From positions 248,001 to 312,000 of the forward strand of contig NZ_OY725712.1 of the NCBI RefSeq assembly GCF_963360655.1: 64,000 nt of DNA, written 5' to 3'. Numbering within the stretch: the first letter of the stretch is position 1; each line of letters opens with the position of its first letter. Of the stretch, positions 33,276 through 42,566 are shown piece by piece. A program made the translations under genes and the position numbers. This DNA is from Collinsella aerofaciens (GTDB lineage: Bacteria; Actinomycetota; Coriobacteriia; Coriobacteriales; Coriobacteriaceae). Below the pieces are notes generated by a model. That model worked only from the letters and a program-made list of their open reading frames with translations, did not search any database and was not told the DNA's origin.

Positions 33276-36026
33276 TTATTTGGCGTCGGCCCAGGTTATG
33301 CCGGTGCTGGCTTCGGCGATCAACGGTACGCGTAGGTCTACGACGTGCTCCATGGCGTCTTGGACCATGGCGGTGAGGCGCTCGACTTCGTCGATGGGGC
33401 ACTCAAAGTCCAGTTCGTCGTGTACCTGCAGAATCATGTGGGCAGCAAAGCCCTCTTCTTCCAGGCGGCGGCTTACGCGGGCCATGGCGATCTTGATGAT
33501 GTCTGCTGCGGTGCCCTGCATGGGGTGGTTCATGGCCGTGCGTTCGCCAAAGCCGCGAAGCTGCGGATTTTTGGCCTTGAGCTCGGGAATATGGCGTCTG
33601 CGGCCGTACATGGTCTCGGCGTAGCCCGTCTGCTTAGCACGCGCCACCACGTTGTCGAGGAACTTGCGCACGCCCGGATAGGCCTCGTAGTAGCGGTCGA
33701 TCATGTCGCGCGCCTCGGCCATCGAGATATGCAGCGACTGCGACAGACCGTAGGCCTGCTGGCCGTACACGATGCCAAAGTTCACGGCCTTGGCGCGGCT
33801 GCGCAAATCGGGCGTTACCTCGGACAGCGGCACACCAAACACGCGCGCCGCCGTCTCGGCATGGAAGTCCTCGCCCTCGTTAAAGGCGCGCACCAGGTGC
33901 TCGTCACCCGAGAGATGTGCCAGTAGACGCAGCTCGATCTGTGAGTAGTCCACGGCCAAAAATATACTGCCCTCGCCCGCCGAGAACGCCGTCTTGACGG
34001 TACGCCCCAGCTCCGAGCGCGTCGGGATGTTCTGCAGGTTCGGGTCGCTCGAGGACAGACGCCCCGTTGCGGTGATGGTCTGGTTGTACGTGGTGTGCAC
34101 GCGACCGTCACCACGGCGCAGCGGGCCCAGCGTGTCCAGATAGGTGGACTTGATCTTGGACTTCTCACGCCAATCCAAGATCAGACGCACGATCTCGTGG
34201 TCGCGGGCAAGGTCGCTCAACACCTTGGCGTTGGTCGAATAATAGCCGCGCTTAGTCTTTTTGAGGCCCTTGGTCGGAAGACCCATAACGTCAAACAGCA
34301 CATGCGAGAGCTGCATGGGACTGCCAATGTTAAAGGTCTCGTCACCCGCCAGGTCGCGAATGCTGCGCTCAACCTCGGCAATCTGGGTCGCCAGACCCTC
34401 GGACAGGCTGTGCAGGCGATCGGGATCCACGAGCATGCCCGCGCGCTCCATCTTGGCAAGCACCGGCACAAGCGGCATCTCGATGCCATCGAACACGTTG
34501 ACGGCGTTCTCGCGGGTCATGCGGTCGCGCAACGGCGCCACGAGCGCCAGCATCAGGGCCGCAGTACGGGCGGCAGGCGACGGAGCGTCCTCGCCGGCAC
34601 CCTCTGCACCGCGCGCCGCAGGCAACGTCATCTGCAGATAGGTATCGGCCAGATACGCCTCATCAAACTCGGAACGATCGGAATCCAGCAGATAGGCAGC
34701 GACCACGGTATCGAAGATACGCGTGGAATCGGCAGCGAGCGGATCCATGAGCTCGGGCTCAGAGGAATCGATAGGAGAAAGCTCGTGCAGCAGCGCCTTC
34801 ATGTCCGGACTCGCCACGCGGCCCTCCATAAACAGGCGCGCGAGCACGCCGGCAATCACGCCGTGGGCGAAGTTAAAGCCCTCAACCTCAACCGCCGCAT
34901 CGCTGTCGCCCTCCTCGAGCGCGAACAGGCCCTTGGACGTCGCCAGCCACAGCGTGCGCGTCAGCCCAAAGAGCGCGCCCTCTTCCTTGTCGTCGTCCAC
35001 CACGGCGGCGACCCACTCGCCGGCACCAATCGCGCGGGAAATCTCAGCCGCAACGGCACCAAGCGCGTCAGCATCGCCCGCGGCTGCGCGAGCCATCGCA
35101 GGCATCTCAAACACACTGGAGGCAGCAGCAGCCCCGCCCTCGCCACCGATCAGCGCCAAGAAACGGTTCTGCATGGCGGTGATACCAAGCGTGCCCAGCG
35201 CCGCGGAAACCTCATCGGCAGAATACGCCGGGAAGGACGTCGCCTCAAAATCGAGCTCAACGGGCGCATCGGTGCGGATGGTCGCGACCTTGCGGCTCAA
35301 CAGGGCATCGTCGATGTGCGCACGCAGGTTTTCGCCCATCTTGCCCTTGACCTCGTCGGCATGTGCGATGACCTCGTCCAGGCTACCGTACTGCGCAATG
35401 AGCGCGCTCGCCTTTTTGGGGCCGATGCCCGGCACGCCGGGGATGTTATCGGACGTGTCGCCCTTCAGACCGTAAAAATCGGGCACGAGCGCCGGCGTGA
35501 TGCCGTGATACAGATCGTCCACGCTCTCGGGCGTCATAATCGCCACGTCGGACAGGCCCTTGCGGGTCGAGACCACGTTGACGTGCTCGGTCACGAGCTG
35601 ATACATATCGCGATCACCGGTCACCAGCAGCATGTCACAGCCGGCTTGCTCGCCCAGGCGCGCCATAGTGCCCAGGATGTCATCGCCTTCCCAGCCCTCG
35701 GACTGCAAGATCGGCACGTTGAGCGCGGCGAGCAGCTCCTTAATCATGGGAAACTGCGCGTGCAGATCGGGGTCCATGGGCGGACGCTGAGCCTTGTACT
35801 GCGGCAGCATCTCCATGCGCACGCGCGGCTTGCCCTTGTCAAACGCCACAACAACGCCGTCGGGATTAAAGGCGTCAATCATCTTGAGGAACATATTCAA
35901 AAAGCCAAAGATCGCGTTGGTGGGACGACCGTCCGGCGCGTTCATGGTGGGCGGCACGGCGTGGAAGGCGCGGTGCATGAGCGAGTTGCCGTCGATGACG
36001 GCAAAGGTACGGCGCTTGTCAGACAT
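33276..36026 (-). CDS. polA: DNA polymerase I
   Basis: Replication-repair polymerase of 916 residues. The 5' nuclease domain spans about 1-290 (FAVIDGNSLMHRAFHA, GDRDMYQL, GVPGIGPKKA). The middle region corresponds to the 3'-5' exonuclease but lacks the catalytic D-x-E (WVAAVVDDDKEEG replaces it), so proofreading is probably lost. The polymerase domain has motif A DYSQIELR, O-helix RSRAKAVNFGIVYGQQ and motif C VHDELDFE. ATG at 36026 follows GAGG. Divergent from the M18 aminopeptidase. Confidence 0.95.
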   Translation of the reverse strand: MSDKRRTFAVIDGNSLMHRAFHAVPPTMNAPDGRPTNAIFGFLNMFLKMIDAFNPDGVVVAFDKGKPRVRMEMLPQYKAQRPPMDPDLHAQFPMIKELLAALNVPILQSEGWEGDDILGTMARLGEQAGCDMLLVTGDRDMYQLVTEHVNVVSTRKGLSDVAIMTPESVDDLYHGITPALVPDFYGLKGDTSDNIPGVPGIGPKKASALIAQYGSLDEVIAHADEVKGKMGENLRAHIDDALLSRKVATIRTDAPVELDFEATSFPAYSADEVSAALGTLGITAMQNRFLALIGGEGGAAAASSVFEMPAMARAAAGDADALGAVAAEISRAIGAGEWVAAVVDDDKEEGALFGLTRTLWLATSKGLFALEEGDSDAAVEVEGFNFAHGVIAGVLARLFMEGRVASPDMKALLHELSPIDSSEPELMDPLAADSTRIFDTVVAAYLLDSDRSEFDEAYLADTYLQMTLPAARGAEGAGEDAPSPAARTAALMLALVAPLRDRMTRENAVNVFDGIEMPLVPVLAKMERAGMLVDPDRLHSLSEGLATQIAEVERSIRDLAGDETFNIGSPMQLSHVLFDVMGLPTKGLKKTKRGYYSTNAKVLSDLARDHEIVRLILDWREKSKIKSTYLDTLGPLRRGDGRVHTTYNQTITATGRLSSSDPNLQNIPTRSELGRTVKTAFSAGEGSIFLAVDYSQIELRLLAHLSGDEHLVRAFNEGEDFHAETAARVFGVPLSEVTPDLRSRAKAVNFGIVYGQQAYGLSQSLHISMAEARDMIDRYYEAYPGVRKFLDNVVARAKQTGYAETMYGRRRHIPELKAKNPQLRGFGERTAMNHPMQGTAADIIKIAMARVSRRLEEEGFAAHMILQVHDELDFECPIDEVERLTAMVQDAMEHVVDLRVPLIAEASTGITWADAK

Positions 36027-36192
36027 ATTGAATACCTCGCTTTGGGCTGGGCACGGTTTGCTCACTCCAGTTTACACGCTCCCCGCCCCACGGCCACTGC
36101 ACATCAGGCTTCCCTGCCGCCGCGCGCCCGCGCGTGATACGATGGCTCACGGTACATCAACCAGCACGATCGATCCGAAAGGAGCCTGCGTC

Positions 36193-37590
36193 ATGGAGCG
36201 TCCCTGCGCATGGAAAAAGTACACGCCACAGCAAGTCGAGGAACTCGAGGAGCTTTGCCGCGGCTATAAGCAGTTTTTGAGTGAGAACAAGACCGAGCGC
36301 CTGTGCGTCAAGACCGGCATCAAGATGGCCGAGGAGGCGGGATACGTCGACCTGGAAACCGTGATCGCCGAGGGCCGCGCGCTCAAGGCCGGCGACAAGG
36401 TGTACGCCGCCAATCACGGCAAGGACCTCATGCTCGTCAACCTGGGCACCGCCCCGCTCGAGCAGGGCTTTAACATCTTGGGCGCCCACGTGGACTCGCC
36501 GCGCCTGGACCTTAAGCAGAACCCCGCCTTCGAGGCCGGCGACATGGCCTACCTCGACACGCACTACTACGGCGGCGTCAAGAGCTACCACTGGGTCGCT
36601 TCCCCGCTCGCACTCGTAGGCGTCATCTGCAAAAAGGACGGCACCACCGTCGACATCAACATCGGCGACAAGGCAGACGATCCGGTCTTTACCATCTCCG
36701 ACCTGCTAATCCACCTCTCGAGCGAGCAGATGTCCAAGCCCGCCAAGGACGCCGTCGACGCCGAGATCCTCGACGTGATCGTGGGCGGCCGTCCCGTCAA
36801 GTTCGATGAGGACGACAAGGACGCCCCCAAGGAGCCCGTCAAGCAGATGTTCCTGGATATCCTCAAGGAGCAGTACGACGTCGAGGAGGAGGACTTCCTC
36901 TCCGCCGAGATCGAGGTCGTGCCCGCCGGCCCGGCCCGCGACATGGGCCTCGACCGCTCCATGATTCTGGGCTATGGCCACGACGACCGAGTCTGCGCCT
37001 ATCCGTCCATGCTCGCCCAGATCAACGTTGCCAACGTGGAGCGCACGAGCATCACACTCATCGTCGACAAGGAGGAGATCGGTTCCGTGGGTGCCACCGG
37101 CATGACGAGCCGCTTCTTCGAGAACACCGTCGCCGAGATCATGACGCTCGCCGGCGAGGATAGCCCGCTGGCCCTGCGCCGCGCACTCGCCCACAGCCGT
37201 ATGCTCTCCTCTGACGTGTCCGCCGGCTTCGACCCGGGCTACGCCGGCAAGTTCGAGACCAAGAACGCAGCCTTCATGGGTCGTGGCCTGTGCTTTAACA
37301 AGTACACGGGCAGCCGCGGCAAGGGTGGCTCCAACGACGCCGACGCCGAGTACGTGGCCCTCGTCCGCGACATCATGGACGAGGCCGGCGTGGACTTCCA
37401 GACCTGCGAGCTCGGTCGCGTCAACGCGGGCGGCGGCGGCACCATCGCCTACATCATGGCCAAGTACGGCATGAACGTCATCGACTCCGGCGTTGCCGTC
37501 CTGTCCATGCATGCCCTGTGGGAGGTCGCCAACAAGGCCGATATCTACGAGGCCTACCGCGGCTACAAGGCCTTCATCGAGCGCGCCTAA
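36193..37590 (+). CDS. M18 family aminopeptidase
   Basis: Metallopeptidase of 465 residues that removes N-terminal residues from peptides in the cytoplasm. Zinc-ligand and catalytic motifs include NILGAHVDSPRLDLK near residue 100, LIVDKEEIGSVG near residue 290 and a C-terminal VLSMHALWEVANK histidine. AAAGGAG precedes the ATG at 36193. Length fits the bacterial M18 (aspartyl aminopeptidase-like, APE/LAP4) group. Followed by a repeat hairpin that ends in a T-run. Confidence 0.9.
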   Translation: MERPCAWKKYTPQQVEELEELCRGYKQFLSENKTERLCVKTGIKMAEEAGYVDLETVIAEGRALKAGDKVYAANHGKDLMLVNLGTAPLEQGFNILGAHVDSPRLDLKQNPAFEAGDMAYLDTHYYGGVKSYHWVASPLALVGVICKKDGTTVDINIGDKADDPVFTISDLLIHLSSEQMSKPAKDAVDAEILDVIVGGRPVKFDEDDKDAPKEPVKQMFLDILKEQYDVEEEDFLSAEIEVVPAGPARDMGLDRSMILGYGHDDRVCAYPSMLAQINVANVERTSITLIVDKEEIGSVGATGMTSRFFENTVAEIMTLAGEDSPLALRRALAHSRMLSSDVSAGFDPGYAGKFETKNAAFMGRGLCFNKYTGSRGKGGSNDADAEYVALVRDIMDEAGVDFQTCELGRVNAGGGGTIAYIMAKYGMNVIDSGVAVLSMHALWEVANKADIYEAYRGYKAFIERA

Positions 37591-37603
37591 CCAACCCTTC
37601 ATC

Positions 37604-37681
37604 AGTTGCGGTGAAATACAGACTAAACTGGCCCATAAACGGCCAAAACAGACCGTATTCCACCGCAACTTCTTTTTTGGC
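37604..37681 (+). terminator. Repeat-derived terminator after the aminopeptidase
   Basis: Imperfect arms AGTTGCGGTGAAATAC and GTATTCCACCGCAACT enclose an inner TGGCC/GGCCA stem and are followed by TCTTTTTT. It is a diverged copy of the 16646-16714 repeat that here carries a T-tract. Confidence 0.7.
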
Positions 37682-37693
37682 AGAGGAGAGTCC

Positions 37694-38503
37694 ATGCTGC
37701 AGGTCATCATTTCGCCCGCCAAGCAGATGCGCGCGGCCCAGGATGCTTTTGAAGTCCTGGGCATTCCACCCTTTGTGCGCGAGACAGCTCGCCTCCACCG
37801 CGCACTGCTAGATATCGAACGAAATGAAGGCAGCGGCGGCCTGCAGGCGCTATGGAACGTGAGTGACAAACTGCTGGGGCCTTGCCTCAACACCCTGCAT
37901 GAGTTCGGGACCATCCTGAAAAACGGTGATCTCGACAATCCCGCACTCGCCCGTCACCTCTCCCCCGCCGTCATGTCCTACCACGGCATCCAATACCAAA
38001 GCATGGCGCCCGAGGTGATGGATTCCGCGCAGCTCGACTGGCTGCAAAACCATCTCTGGATCCTCTCGGGCCTTTACGGATGCGTACGCCCCTTTCATGC
38101 CGTTGAACCGTATCGGCTGGAGATGGGCGCGAAGCTTGCCGTCGACGGTGCCCGAGACCTCTACGCGTTTTGGGGCGACAAGCTCGCACGGGCTATCGCT
38201 CCGGCAGGCTCCAACGCAACGATCGTCAACCTCGCCAGCGCGGAATACGCCAAAGCCGTTCTGCCCCGCCTCACCACCGATGTCACGGTCGTCACATGCC
38301 TCTTTGGCGAAGGCGTCCGCAACGGCAAGCCCATCCAGCGCTCGACCGCCAGCAAAAAGGCGCGCGGCTCCATGGTGCGCTGGATGGCAGAAAACAAGCT
38401 CAAGGATGCAAGCGAGCTCACCGCGTTCGACGTAGGTTATCGACACTTTCCCGAGCTTTCAAATAAAAACACTTTGGTCTTCCTGAACGAACAGGCCTTG
38501 TAG
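37694..38503 (+). CDS. yaaA: YaaA family peroxide-stress protein (DUF328)
   Basis: Protein of 269 residues starting MLQVIISPAKQMR. Family motifs LSGLYGCVRPFHAVEPYRLEM and VNLASAEYAKAV are clear. In E. coli YaaA lowers free iron during peroxide stress and a DNA-binding fold has been described; the same role is inferred here. GAGGAGAG precedes the ATG. No linked oxidative-stress genes in the window. Confidence 0.88.
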   Translation: MLQVIISPAKQMRAAQDAFEVLGIPPFVRETARLHRALLDIERNEGSGGLQALWNVSDKLLGPCLNTLHEFGTILKNGDLDNPALARHLSPAVMSYHGIQYQSMAPEVMDSAQLDWLQNHLWILSGLYGCVRPFHAVEPYRLEMGAKLAVDGARDLYAFWGDKLARAIAPAGSNATIVNLASAEYAKAVLPRLTTDVTVVTCLFGEGVRNGKPIQRSTASKKARGSMVRWMAENKLKDASELTAFDVGYRHFPELSNKNTLVFLNEQAL

Positions 38504-38543
38504 GACCACCGCTACTTTTGAATGTGCCGCCTAGGCACGGCGT

Positions 38544-39059
38544 CTATTCCGCCAGACCGTCGGCTTTGGCAATTTCATTTATCGAGCCGTCCTGATAGGT
38601 AATCTTGACATGCTCCACCTCGGATACCTTGACGCCCGACGGGGGCTCCAGGCGCCATTCCGTCAGCGCGATATCCATCGTCGTGGGCACATCCCCTTTA
38701 TCTTTGAGCTCGACTGACAGCGTCTTAAGCGACGCATCGAAGGTCACGCGCTCGATCTCTTCACCAGGAATGGATCCGCCACTCAGCTGCAACTGCACAA
38801 ACTCGTTGCGCGGATACCAATAGTCGCCCGGCGCGGCAACGGTATTGCCGCCCGCGACCTTCACCGTCATCATCGGCAGGGCCTCGTCGGCCTCAAACTC
38901 CCAGGCAGCGCCGCCGCGACCGCCAAACGTCCAAATACAAAAGGCAATCACCAGCACGGCAAGCACCGCAAAGCCAATCGCGACCAACCCATGGTGCGCA
39001 CGGCTTTCCTCAGCCGATACATCCCATTGCGTCTCTCGATATAGATGCTTGTCTTCCAT
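38544..39059 (-). CDS. Hypothetical single-pass membrane protein
   Basis: Protein of 171 residues starting MEDKHLYRETQWDV at ATG 39059 behind GGGGAGG. A cytoplasmic N-terminus of about 23 residues is followed by one hydrophobic helix (LVAIGFAVLAVLVIAFCIWTF) shown here in part as VAIGFAVLAVLVIAFCIW, then an outside domain rich in beta-type sequence (FVQLQLSGG, KTLSVELKDK, VKITYQDG). I recognise no family. It is transcribed away from the TPP riboswitch and thiC. Confidence 0.75.
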   Translation of the reverse strand: MEDKHLYRETQWDVSAEESRAHHGLVAIGFAVLAVLVIAFCIWTFGGRGGAAWEFEADEALPMMTVKVAGGNTVAAPGDYWYPRNEFVQLQLSGGSIPGEEIERVTFDASLKTLSVELKDKGDVPTTMDIALTEWRLEPPSGVKVSEVEHVKITYQDGSINEIAKADGLAE

Positions 39060-39130
39060 GTTCGCCTCCCCACAGGCACGCTCGTTGGCCCAATCGTACC
39101 CATTCAGGCTATACTTGAGCCCATTACATA

Positions 39131-39222
39131 AACGGGGAGCTTGCAGGACAAGACGGCAGGCTGAGATTGGGCGCGCCCGCCCTGACCCGCAAACCTGATA
39201 TGGGTAATGCCAACGAAGGGAG
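39131..39222 (+). ncRNA. TPP riboswitch (THI element)
   Basis: Conserved segments appear in order: ACGGGGAGC, GGCTGAGATTGGG, CCCTGACCC, AACCTGAT and GGTAATGCCAACGAAGGGA. The AAGGGAG at the 3' end (39216-39222) is also the thiC ribosome binding site, so thiamine pyrophosphate binding probably blocks translation initiation directly. Confidence 0.95.
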
Positions 39223-39230
39223 CCGTGCCA

Positions 39231-40565
39231 ATGAGCACACAGACCGAGCCCAAGCTCGTCACGCAAATCGACTTCGCCCGCGCCGGGCAGATTACGCCGC
39301 AGATGAAGGAAGTCGCCGAGCGCGAGCATCGCGACCCCGAGTACATCCGCGAGCGCGTGGCCGACGGCCGCATCGCCATTCCCGCCAACATCGTGCACAT
39401 CAAAAAGGGCATGCGCGCCTTTGGTGTCGGTGAGGGCCTGTCCACCAAGGTCAACGTCAACCTGGGCATCTCGGGCGACAAGGCCGATGCCGCCGAGGAA
39501 TGGAAAAAGGTCAAGATTGCCGAGGACTTTGGCGCCGACGCCATCATGGACCTCTCCAACTCGGGCAAGACGCGCCAGTTCCGCCAGCAGCTCATCGACG
39601 AGACGCCGCTCATGGTGGGCACCGTCCCCATGTACGATGCCATCGGCTACATGGAAAAACCGCTGGTCAAGCTTACCAAGGATGACTTGTTCGAGGTCGT
39701 GCGCGCGCATGCCGAGGACGGCGTGGACTTTATGACCATCCACTGCGGCATCAACAAGTCGGTCACCAAGACCTTTAAGGAGACCGGCCGCCTGATGAAC
39801 ATCGTAAGCCGCGGCGGCTCGCTGCTGTTTGGCTGGATGGAGGTCACCGGCAACGAGAACCCGTTCTATGAGTTCTACGATGAGTTGCTCGAGATTTGCC
39901 ACGAGTACGACGTGACGATTTCGCTCGGCGATTCCTGCCGCCCGGGCTGCCTCTACGATTCCAACGACGCCACCGAGACCGCCGAGATGATCGAGCTGGG
40001 CAAGCTGTGCAAGCGCGCATGGGCCGCCGGCGTCCAGGTTATGGTCGAGGGACCGGGCCACATGGCGCTCGACGAGATCGCCGCCAACATGAAGCTGCAG
40101 AAGCGTCTGTGCCACAACGCCCCGTTCTATGTGCTGGGGCCGCTGGTGACCGATATCGGCGTGGGTTACGACCACATCACCGCAGCCATCGGCGGCGCCA
40201 TCTCCGCGAGCTCCGGCGCCGACTTCCTGTGCTACGTGACGCCTGCCGAGCACCTGTGCCTGCCCAACGCCCAGGATGTGCTCGATGGCCTCATGGCCAC
40301 TAAGATTGCCGCGCATGCCGCCGATATCGCCAAGAAGGTGCCGCACGCCCGCGACATGGACGACAAGATGGGCCAGGCACGCCGCAAGCTCGACTGGAAT
40401 GCCATGTGGAAGTGTGCTCTCGACCCGGTCACTGGTAAGAAGCGCTACGAGGAATCCCCCGCCGCCACCGAGGGCACCTGCACCATGTGCGGCAAGATGT
40501 GTGCTGTCCGCACTGTCAACAAGGTGTTCGAGGGCACGACGATCGATCTTGGCATGGAGGATTAG
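39231..40565 (+). CDS. thiC: Phosphomethylpyrimidine synthase ThiC
   Basis: Radical-SAM enzyme of 444 residues that rearranges aminoimidazole ribotide to hydroxymethylpyrimidine phosphate. The C-terminal cluster motif reads CTMCGKMC (C-x2-C-x3-C), and VMVEGPGHMALDEI, GDSCRPGCLYDS and YVTPAEHLCLP are typical. ATG at 39231 lies eight bases after the riboswitch-embedded SD. The short N-terminus, without the extra domain of enterobacterial ThiC, is usual in anaerobes. thiD follows after 180 bases. Confidence 0.95.
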   Translation: MSTQTEPKLVTQIDFARAGQITPQMKEVAEREHRDPEYIRERVADGRIAIPANIVHIKKGMRAFGVGEGLSTKVNVNLGISGDKADAAEEWKKVKIAEDFGADAIMDLSNSGKTRQFRQQLIDETPLMVGTVPMYDAIGYMEKPLVKLTKDDLFEVVRAHAEDGVDFMTIHCGINKSVTKTFKETGRLMNIVSRGGSLLFGWMEVTGNENPFYEFYDELLEICHEYDVTISLGDSCRPGCLYDSNDATETAEMIELGKLCKRAWAAGVQVMVEGPGHMALDEIAANMKLQKRLCHNAPFYVLGPLVTDIGVGYDHITAAIGGAISASSGADFLCYVTPAEHLCLPNAQDVLDGLMATKIAAHAADIAKKVPHARDMDDKMGQARRKLDWNAMWKCALDPVTGKKRYEESPAATEGTCTMCGKMCAVRTVNKVFEGTTIDLGMED

Positions 40566-40661
40566 CTTTTTTCGAAGCAATCGCCCGCAAGCCTGCTGCG
40601 GGGCCCATCAATTGTTGACGTGTGAACATTTGCTAACATTTGCGTAAAGATTGCACCACCA

Positions 40662-40702
40662 GCCCGGGATCGGCATACAGCCGGCCCGGGCAACTTTATA
40701 AT
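40662..40702 (+). promoter_or_regulatory. Hairpin and -10 box before thiD
   Basis: GCCCGGG and CCCGGGC arms with an inner CGGC/GCCG stem (40662-40691) are followed by AACTTTATAAT. TATAAT at 40697-40702 may be a thiD promoter; the hairpin lacks a T-run and may weakly end thiC transcripts. Confidence 0.4.
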
Positions 40703-40747
40703 GCAGGTAGAAGACCCATTTGAATCCAACCGAACAAGGGAGCGAAC

Positions 40748-41578
40748 ATGGATCGTAGCAAGGTACCTGCCGTCCTGTCCATCGCAGGATCCGATTCCAG
40801 CGGTGGTGCCGGCATTCAGGCCGACATCAAGACCATTACGGCGCACCGCTTGTATGCCGAGACGGCCATCACCGCCATCACCGCACAAAACACGCTCGGT
40901 GTCACCGCTGTGCAGAATATCTCCCCCGATATCGTCGCTGCGCAAATTGACGCCGTCTTTGACGATATTCGCCCCAACGCAGTCAAAATCGGCATGGTTT
41001 CGTCCACCGAGATTATCGAAGTTATCGCCGATCGCCTGAGCGCATGGAACGCAACCAACGTGGTCGTCGACCCCGTTATGGTCGCCACGTCGGGCGCTCG
41101 CCTCATTGCCGAGGATGCCGCCGAAGCGCTTACGCGTCGCCTGTTCCCGCTGGCGACCGTCATCACGCCCAACATTCCCGAGGCCATGGCGCTGCTCGAC
41201 TACGAGGTCGATTCCGAGCGCACACAGCAAAACGCTGCCATGCTCCTCACCCGCCGCTTTGGCTGCGCGTCCCTCGTTAAAGGCGGGCATTTTGTCAACG
41301 AGGCCAACGATGTGCTCGCAGAGCCCGCGCCGCTCGATGACGAGGGCAACCACCTGGGCGATCCGCTCACCACGTGGTTCCGTCACAAGCGCATCGACAC
41401 CAATAACACGCACGGCACTGGCTGCACGCTCTCGTCCGCCATTGCCTGCGCATTGGCACAGGGCATGGAACTTGCCGACGCCATCAACGCCGGCAAGGCC
41501 TACCTAACCGGCGCTCTCGCCGCCGGCTTTGACATGGGCAAAGGTTCCGGCCCCGTCAACCACATGTGGCAGTATTAA
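40748..41578 (+). CDS. thiD: Hydroxymethylpyrimidine/phosphomethylpyrimidine kinase
   Basis: Kinase of 276 residues that phosphorylates the ThiC product to HMP-pyrophosphate. PfkB-like motifs AGSDSSGGAGIQADIKT near the N-terminus and NTHGTGCTLSSAIA near residue 222 are present. AGGGAG precedes the ATG. Together with thiC it supplies the pyrimidine half of thiamine; thiE and thiazole genes are not in the window. Confidence 0.94.
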   Translation: MDRSKVPAVLSIAGSDSSGGAGIQADIKTITAHRLYAETAITAITAQNTLGVTAVQNISPDIVAAQIDAVFDDIRPNAVKIGMVSSTEIIEVIADRLSAWNATNVVVDPVMVATSGARLIAEDAAEALTRRLFPLATVITPNIPEAMALLDYEVDSERTQQNAAMLLTRRFGCASLVKGGHFVNEANDVLAEPAPLDDEGNHLGDPLTTWFRHKRIDTNNTHGTGCTLSSAIACALAQGMELADAINAGKAYLTGALAAGFDMGKGSGPVNHMWQY

Positions 41579-41592
41579 AGCCCGCAGCCCAA

Positions 41593-41629
41593 AACCACCG
41601 CAAAGGGGACAGGCACCTTTGCGGTGGTT
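41593..41629. repeat. Inverted repeat, CCACCGCAAAGG type, copy 1
   Basis: Perfect 14-bp arms AACCACCGCAAAGG and CCTTTGCGGTGGTT around GGACAGGCA. Confidence 0.8.
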
Positions 41630-41638
41630 CCCACAAAC

Positions 41639-41695
41639 ATCTCGATCTGTAACAGTTAGAGCCCATTTTTCGGCCCACCTGTTACAAATCGAGAT
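41639..41695. repeat. Inverted repeat, CTCGATCTGTAACAG type, copy 1
   Basis: Arms ATCTCGATCTGTAACAG and CTGTTACAAATCGAGAT with one mismatch, loop of about 23 bases. Confidence 0.8.
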
Positions 41696-41718
41696 ATTCA
41701 AATTCCGCTGAGAAGATA

Positions 41719-41774
41719 ATCTCGATCTGTAACAGTAACTCGGCAAAATCGACCCTAGATGTTACAGATCGAGA
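41719..41774. repeat. Inverted repeat, CTCGATCTGTAACAG type, copy 2
   Basis: Perfect 15-bp arms TCTCGATCTGTAACA and TGTTACAGATCGAGA; the loop sequence differs from copy 1. Confidence 0.8.
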
Positions 41775-41790
41775 CAAACAAACGAAACAA

Positions 41791-41818
41791 GCCACCGCAA
41801 AGGTACCTTTGTGGTGGC
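41791..41818 (-). terminator. CCACCGCAAAGG hairpin, copy 2, acting as terminator
   Basis: GCCACCGCAAAGG and CCTTTGTGGTGGC arms with a two-base loop. On the minus strand a TTGTTTCGTTTG tail follows, placing it as a terminator for the SGNH gene. Confidence 0.65.
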
Positions 41819-41829
41819 TTGGGGTCGCG

Positions 41830-42489
41830 CTACTCACCGAGCATCTCTTTGAGCTTGGCTGCCACGGCATGTCCCAAGCTCTCATGGCTTTCGGGCATCA
41901 TATGCAGATAGTCGATATCGCCCGGCTCGGCAAACTCGGCGGCATTCAAAAAGTCGCAGCCAAACTGCTCGGCCACGTGCGCATAGTACTCGCCAAAATG
42001 TTCAGATGCCTCAACGGAATGCTCGTCAAAGTCGGTCATATACACATCGGCGATCTGCGGCTTGATCTTGATAGGAGCCATCAGCAGAATGTGCGGACAA
42101 GGCGCAGCGTCGGTCCACGGAAACGCGCGGACGGCGCGAATCAGCGCCATGGCGCCACGGGCGATATCGGAAGCTGTCACGTTAAAGACCGTCTTACAGT
42201 CGTTGGTGCCCAGCATGATCACAATGGCGTCCAGCGGCTTATGGGCCTCGAGCAGCATCGGAAGCGCGCGAATGCCGTTGAGGTTAGTGTCCAGATGGCA
42301 CATATCGTCGCGCACCGTCGTGCGGCCGTTGAGCCCCTCCTCAATCACATGCCAGCCATCGCCTAGGTCACGCTGCGCCACGCCGCACCAGCGCACATCC
42401 TGCGCATAGCGCACCGCGGTGCCATCGCGCATACCAGCCGGATCATAGCCATAGGTATTGCTGTCACCAAAGCACAGAACGTTTTTCAT
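41830..42489 (-). CDS. SGNH/GDSL family esterase-like hydrolase
   Basis: Cytoplasmic hydrolase of 219 residues, no signal peptide. Block I FGDSNTYGYDP (residues 6-16) holds the nucleophile serine, block III GTNDCK the oxyanion asparagine, and a C-terminal D-x-x-H-like DIDYLHMMPESH the acid and histidine. GGAAGGG precedes the ATG at 42489. Substrates could be acetylated sugars, lipids or thioesters; nothing nearby decides this. It lies 77 bases after the PARG-like gene on the same strand. Confidence 0.82.
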   Translation of the reverse strand: MKNVLCFGDSNTYGYDPAGMRDGTAVRYAQDVRWCGVAQRDLGDGWHVIEEGLNGRTTVRDDMCHLDTNLNGIRALPMLLEAHKPLDAIVIMLGTNDCKTVFNVTASDIARGAMALIRAVRAFPWTDAAPCPHILLMAPIKIKPQIADVYMTDFDEHSVEASEHFGEYYAHVAEQFGCDFLNAAEFAEPGDIDYLHMMPESHESLGHAVAAKLKEMLGE

Positions 42490-42566
42490 CGTAAGCCCTT
42501 CCTTTAGTAAAAAGCCGACGGGAGCAGCCCTCCCGCCGGCTCGACCTATCTGTCGGCACGTACCGA

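Noticed and set aside
38544-40580. A 678-residue minus-strand reading frame
   Set aside because: Only its last 171 codons (from ATG 39059 with SD) look coding; the rest is antisense to thiC and the TPP riboswitch.
41593-41818. CRISPR array
   Set aside because: Repeats are palindromic pairs of two kinds with no regular spacers, and no cas genes are near.
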